The position numbers and the translations under genes were made by a program. This document shows positions 61,642-64,000 of a stretch of DNA of 64,000 nucleotides, one piece after another. The stretch lies in NCBI RefSeq assembly GCF_947493595.1, contig NZ_CANLRL010000001.1, forward strand, positions 1 through 64,000, written 5' to 3'. Under the pieces are notes generated by a model. That model was given only the letters and a program-made list of their open reading frames with translations. It did not search any database and was not told the origin of the DNA. The stretch comes from an uncultured Shimia sp. (GTDB lineage Bacteria > Pseudomonadota > Alphaproteobacteria > Rhodobacterales > Rhodobacteraceae). Position 1 is the first letter of the stretch. Every line of letters begins with the position of its first letter.

Positions 61642-61659
61642 TGAATAAATGTTCATTCA
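61642..61659. promoter_or_regulatory. Palindrome 3 in the ABC transporter divergent promoter
   Basis: TGAATAAATGTTCATTCA, in which seven of nine pairs are complementary, lies 99 bases before the ATPase gene. It could serve that promoter. Imperfect, so less certain. Confidence 0.35.
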
Positions 61660-61757
61660 GAGCCTGAATCTGGGCCTACAAGGTTTGACCATTGCAAATA
61701 TGGGCGATAGCTTCGCGGCGAGGGACAACAAAAACAAGAGTAAGGGGAGACACCTTA

Positions 61758-63578
61758 ATGTTGGACAACGCCATTGCGTCAATCGAGAATCTGCGAGTCG
61801 AGTTCCAGACCAAGGACGGGCCCGTGGTGGGCGTGGAGGATGTGTCCTTCAAGGTGAACCCAGGCGAAACCGTTTGTATTGTTGGAGAATCCGGCTCCGG
61901 TAAATCGGTGTCTTCGCTGTCTCTGATGCGCCTTGTTGAGTTTGGCGGCGGCGATATTGCCGGTGGTAAACTGTTGTTTGACCGCAAAGATGCGGACGAT
62001 GTGGACCTGTCTGAGGCCAACCAGGATTTGATGCGGACGATTCGCGGCAACGAGATCGGCATGATCTTTCAGGAGCCGATGACCGCGCTGAACCCGGTGT
62101 TCACCGTGGGACGTCAGTTGACCGAAGGCTTGCGGTTGCACAAAAAACTTTCCAAATCGGCCGCGGAATCACGGGCGATTGAGCTGCTGCGCGAGGTGCG
62201 CATTCCGGAACCGGAGCGGCGCCTGAACCAGTATCCTCACGAGCTGTCCGGCGGGATGCGCCAGCGTGTGGTGATCGCCATGGCGATGGCCTGTGAGCCG
62301 CGCCTGTTGATTGCGGATGAGCCAACAACGGCGCTCGATGTGACCATTCAGGCGGAAATTCTCGCGCTGATGGATCGCTTGAAGCGTGAAACCGGTACGG
62401 CTGTGATGTTTATCACCCACGACATGGCGGTTGTGGCGCAGATGGCGGATCGCGTGGTGGTGATGTTCCGCGGTAATAAGGTGGAAGAGGGCACTGTCGA
62501 AGAGATTTTCGAGAACCCAACCCATGACTACACCAAGGCGCTGCTGGCGGCGGTGCCAAAGCTGGGTGAGATGCGCGGCACAGATGTGCCAAGCCCCATG
62601 AAGCTGTTTGGTGACACCACCCACAGCACCGATCCAATTCCCGGGACTGATGAGGTCATCCTTGAGGTGAAAAACCTCGTGACCCGCTTCCCGGTGAAAG
62701 GCGGCTTGATGCGCCGCACTGTGGCCAACGTGCACGCGGTTGAAGATTTGTCGTTCACCGTGAACAAGGGCCAAACACTGTCGCTAGTGGGGGAGTCCGG
62801 CTGTGGTAAATCCACTGCGGGCCGCTCTTTGTTGCGATTGGTTGAACCCACGTCTGGTGAAGTGACCTTTGATGGTCAGGACATCATTGCTTTGAACGCC
62901 AAAGAAATGCACGCGGCGCGCCAACAGATGCAGATGATCTTCCAGGATCCATTTGCCTCACTGAACCCGCAGATGATGTTGCAGGATCAAGTGTCTGAGC
63001 CAATGCGCAACTATGGTACGCACTCCGGTAAAGAGCTGCAAAAACGTGTCGAGATGCTGTTTGATCGGGTGGAGTTGCCCCGCAGCTTCATGCGCCGCTA
63101 CCCACATGAGATGTCCGGTGGTCAGCGTCAGCGGATCGCGATTGCCCGTGCGCTTGCGTTGAACCCGAAGCTGATTGTGGCGGACGAAGCGGTGTCTGCA
63201 CTTGACGTATCGGTGCAGGCTCAGGTTTTGAACCTGATGATGGAACTGCAGGCTGAGCTGGGCATCTCTTATGTGTTCATCAGCCATGACATGGCGGTTG
63301 TGGAACGTGTGAGCCACCATGTCGGTGTGATGTATCTGGGCCGGATCGTGGAGCTTGGCCCACGCCGCGCGGTGTTTGAGAACCCGCAGCACCCGTATAC
63401 GCAAGCCCTCATGAAAGCGGTGCCAATTGCCGATCCGCGTCAGCGCAAGTCTGAGAAAGATCTGAACTTCAAGCCGATCCCGTCGCCAATCCATGAGGTG
63501 GGCTACGATCCTGTTCCGTCTGAGTACAAAGAGGTTGGGCCGGGCCACAAGGTTCTGATCACCGACAGCGGGTACTAA
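61758..63578 (+). CDS. Double ATP-binding protein of a peptide-type ABC transporter (DppD-DppF fusion)
   Basis: This 606-residue protein contains two complete ATPase domains. The first (~5-260) has [29 protein letters not shown] and [12 protein letters not shown]. The second (~300-560) has [29 protein letters not shown] and [12 protein letters not shown]. Each is followed by an oligopeptide/dipeptide C-terminal extension. ATG 61758 has AGGGGAGA upstream; a longer frame from 61692 is unlikely. It would power the permeases encoded on the other strand. Confidence 0.93.
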   Translation: MLDNAIASIENLRVEFQTKDGPVVGVEDVSFKVNPGETVCIVGESGSGKSVSSLSLMRLVEFGGGDIAGGKLLFDRKDADDVDLSEANQDLMRTIRGNEIGMIFQEPMTALNPVFTVGRQLTEGLRLHKKLSKSAAESRAIELLREVRIPEPERRLNQYPHELSGGMRQRVVIAMAMACEPRLLIADEPTTALDVTIQAEILALMDRLKRETGTAVMFITHDMAVVAQMADRVVVMFRGNKVEEGTVEEIFENPTHDYTKALLAAVPKLGEMRGTDVPSPMKLFGDTTHSTDPIPGTDEVILEVKNLVTRFPVKGGLMRRTVANVHAVEDLSFTVNKGQTLSLVGESGCGKSTAGRSLLRLVEPTSGEVTFDGQDIIALNAKEMHAARQQMQMIFQDPFASLNPQMMLQDQVSEPMRNYGTHSGKELQKRVEMLFDRVELPRSFMRRYPHEMSGGQRQRIAIARALALNPKLIVADEAVSALDVSVQAQVLNLMMELQAELGISYVFISHDMAVVERVSHHVGVMYLGRIVELGPRRAVFENPQHPYTQALMKAVPIADPRQRKSEKDLNFKPIPSPIHEVGYDPVPSEYKEVGPGHKVLITDSGY

Positions 63579-63582
63579 GCCT

Positions 63583-64000
63583 ATGGCGGAGCGTCTGAGC
63601 CCGCGGGCCATTTTGGACAAATTGGTGTCGTTTCCGACGGTGTCGAGCGACACCAACCTGCCATTGATCGAGTGGGTGCAAGACTATCTTGCCTCTCACG
63701 GTATCAAGGCGCATCAACATCCACATGAGACAGATCCGGCGAAGGCGGGTCTGTTTGCCCATGTTGGCCCCGATGTTGAGGGCGCGATTGTGCTCTCTGG
63801 TCACACGGATGTTGTGCCGGTAGAGGGCCAGCCGTGGTCAACCGATCCGTTTGAGGTGGTTGAGAAAGATGGCAAGCTGTTTGGCCGTGGCACCTGTGAC
63901 ATGAAAGGCTTTGATGCGCTGGCGGTCTGGGCCGTTGTTGAAGGTCACTACAGTGATCTGAAGCGTCCGCTGCAATTGGCTTTGTCTTATGACGAGGAAA
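63583..64000 (+). CDS. argE: M20-family peptidase, acetylornithine deacetylase-like (3' end outside window)
   Basis: The first ~139 residues are visible and open to the end. LVSFPTVSSDTNLPLIEWV is typical of ArgE. The metal motifs are VLSGHTDVVPVEG and FGRGTCDMKGFDALA. M20 enzymes of this group deacylate N-acetylornithine or other N-acyl amino acids. It starts four bases after the ATPase stop, so it belongs to that transcript; the transported compound may thus be an N-acylated or peptide-like substrate cleaved by this enzyme. ArgE versus another M20 deacylase is not settled. Confidence 0.82.
   Translation, partial: MAERLSPRAILDKLVSFPTVSSDTNLPLIEWVQDYLASHGIKAHQHPHETDPAKAGLFAHVGPDVEGAIVLSGHTDVVPVEGQPWSTDPFEVVEKDGKLFGRGTCDMKGFDALAVWAVVEGHYSDLKRPLQLALSYDEE

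Noticed and set aside
1-64000. CRISPR arrays, insertion sequences, integrases, phage genes, tRNA or rRNA genes
   Set aside because: No regularly spaced repeats, transposase or integrase motifs, or cloverleaf/rRNA signatures were noticed; the window is ordinary chromosome.

Overview
The window is one contiguous stretch of a high-GC alphaproteobacterial chromosome. It almost certainly comes from the Rhodobacteraceae (marine Roseobacter group). The pointers are a SAM/SAH riboswitch in front of metK (an RNA class described from Rhodobacterales), Irr beside fabA, a TmpA/TmpB-like phosphonate oxygenase pair of the type characterised in Leisingera, a six-domain S1 gene near aroA and cmk, and the miaB-phoH-ybeY-corC-lnt-metK-trmB order. 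Coding density is high, and no rRNA, tRNA, CRISPR array, phage or insertion sequence was seen. The first gene (acetyl-CoA synthetase) and the last (M20 peptidase, ArgE-like) run off the ends.

Region 1 (1-7.3 kb, plus strand) holds acetate use and an unusual signalling/nuclease set: acs end, adk, a DUF4212 small subunit with its sodium:solute symporter, then a cNMP/CBS/DUF294 protein, a small membrane protein and a membrane-anchored PAS-like/DEDDh exonuclease. Region 2 (7.3-18.3 kb) holds a PaaI-like thioesterase, PdeM and its DEXH helicase downstream of an ArsR regulator with the two redox cysteines of SqrR/BigR, an enolase-superfamily enzyme, and tmpB-tmpA with a divergent LysR regulator. 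It ends with a zinc alcohol dehydrogenase and a TetA-like MFS pump. Region 3 (18.4-24.4 kb, minus strand) is a tight seven-gene run: 2-haloacid dehalogenase, alpha/beta hydrolase, threonine dehydratase, EEP nuclease/phosphatase, PcaD, a second alpha/beta hydrolase and a shortened PcaB-like protein.

Region 4 (24.6-36.9 kb) contains an FKBP isomerase, a nitronate monooxygenase, fabB, a GFA protein, a three-gene iron/siderophore ABC transporter lying between fabB and fabA, and then irr. After irr come a quinone oxidoreductase, a phospholipase D-like lipoprotein and a glycosyltransferase-like protein. Region 5 (36.9-54.0 kb, mostly plus strand) is core housekeeping: miaB, an OmpA/lipoprotein pair sharing a short domain, phoH, ybeY, corC, lnt, riboswitch-metK, a BASS transporter, trmB, an amidohydrolase, aroA, cmk and rpsA. 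An HxlR/nitroreductase divergent pair sits between cmk and rpsA.

Region 6 (54.1-64 kb) holds an anchored esterase-like hydrolase, a PEP-mutase family enzyme, a complete bifunctional Ada, a methyltransferase and a peptide-type ABC transporter. The transporter's binding protein and permeases diverge from a fused double-ATPase gene, and several palindromes lie in the region between them. Assignments rest on motif reading alone. Start codons were moved to internal sites where a Shine-Dalgarno-like sequence or family length argued for it.
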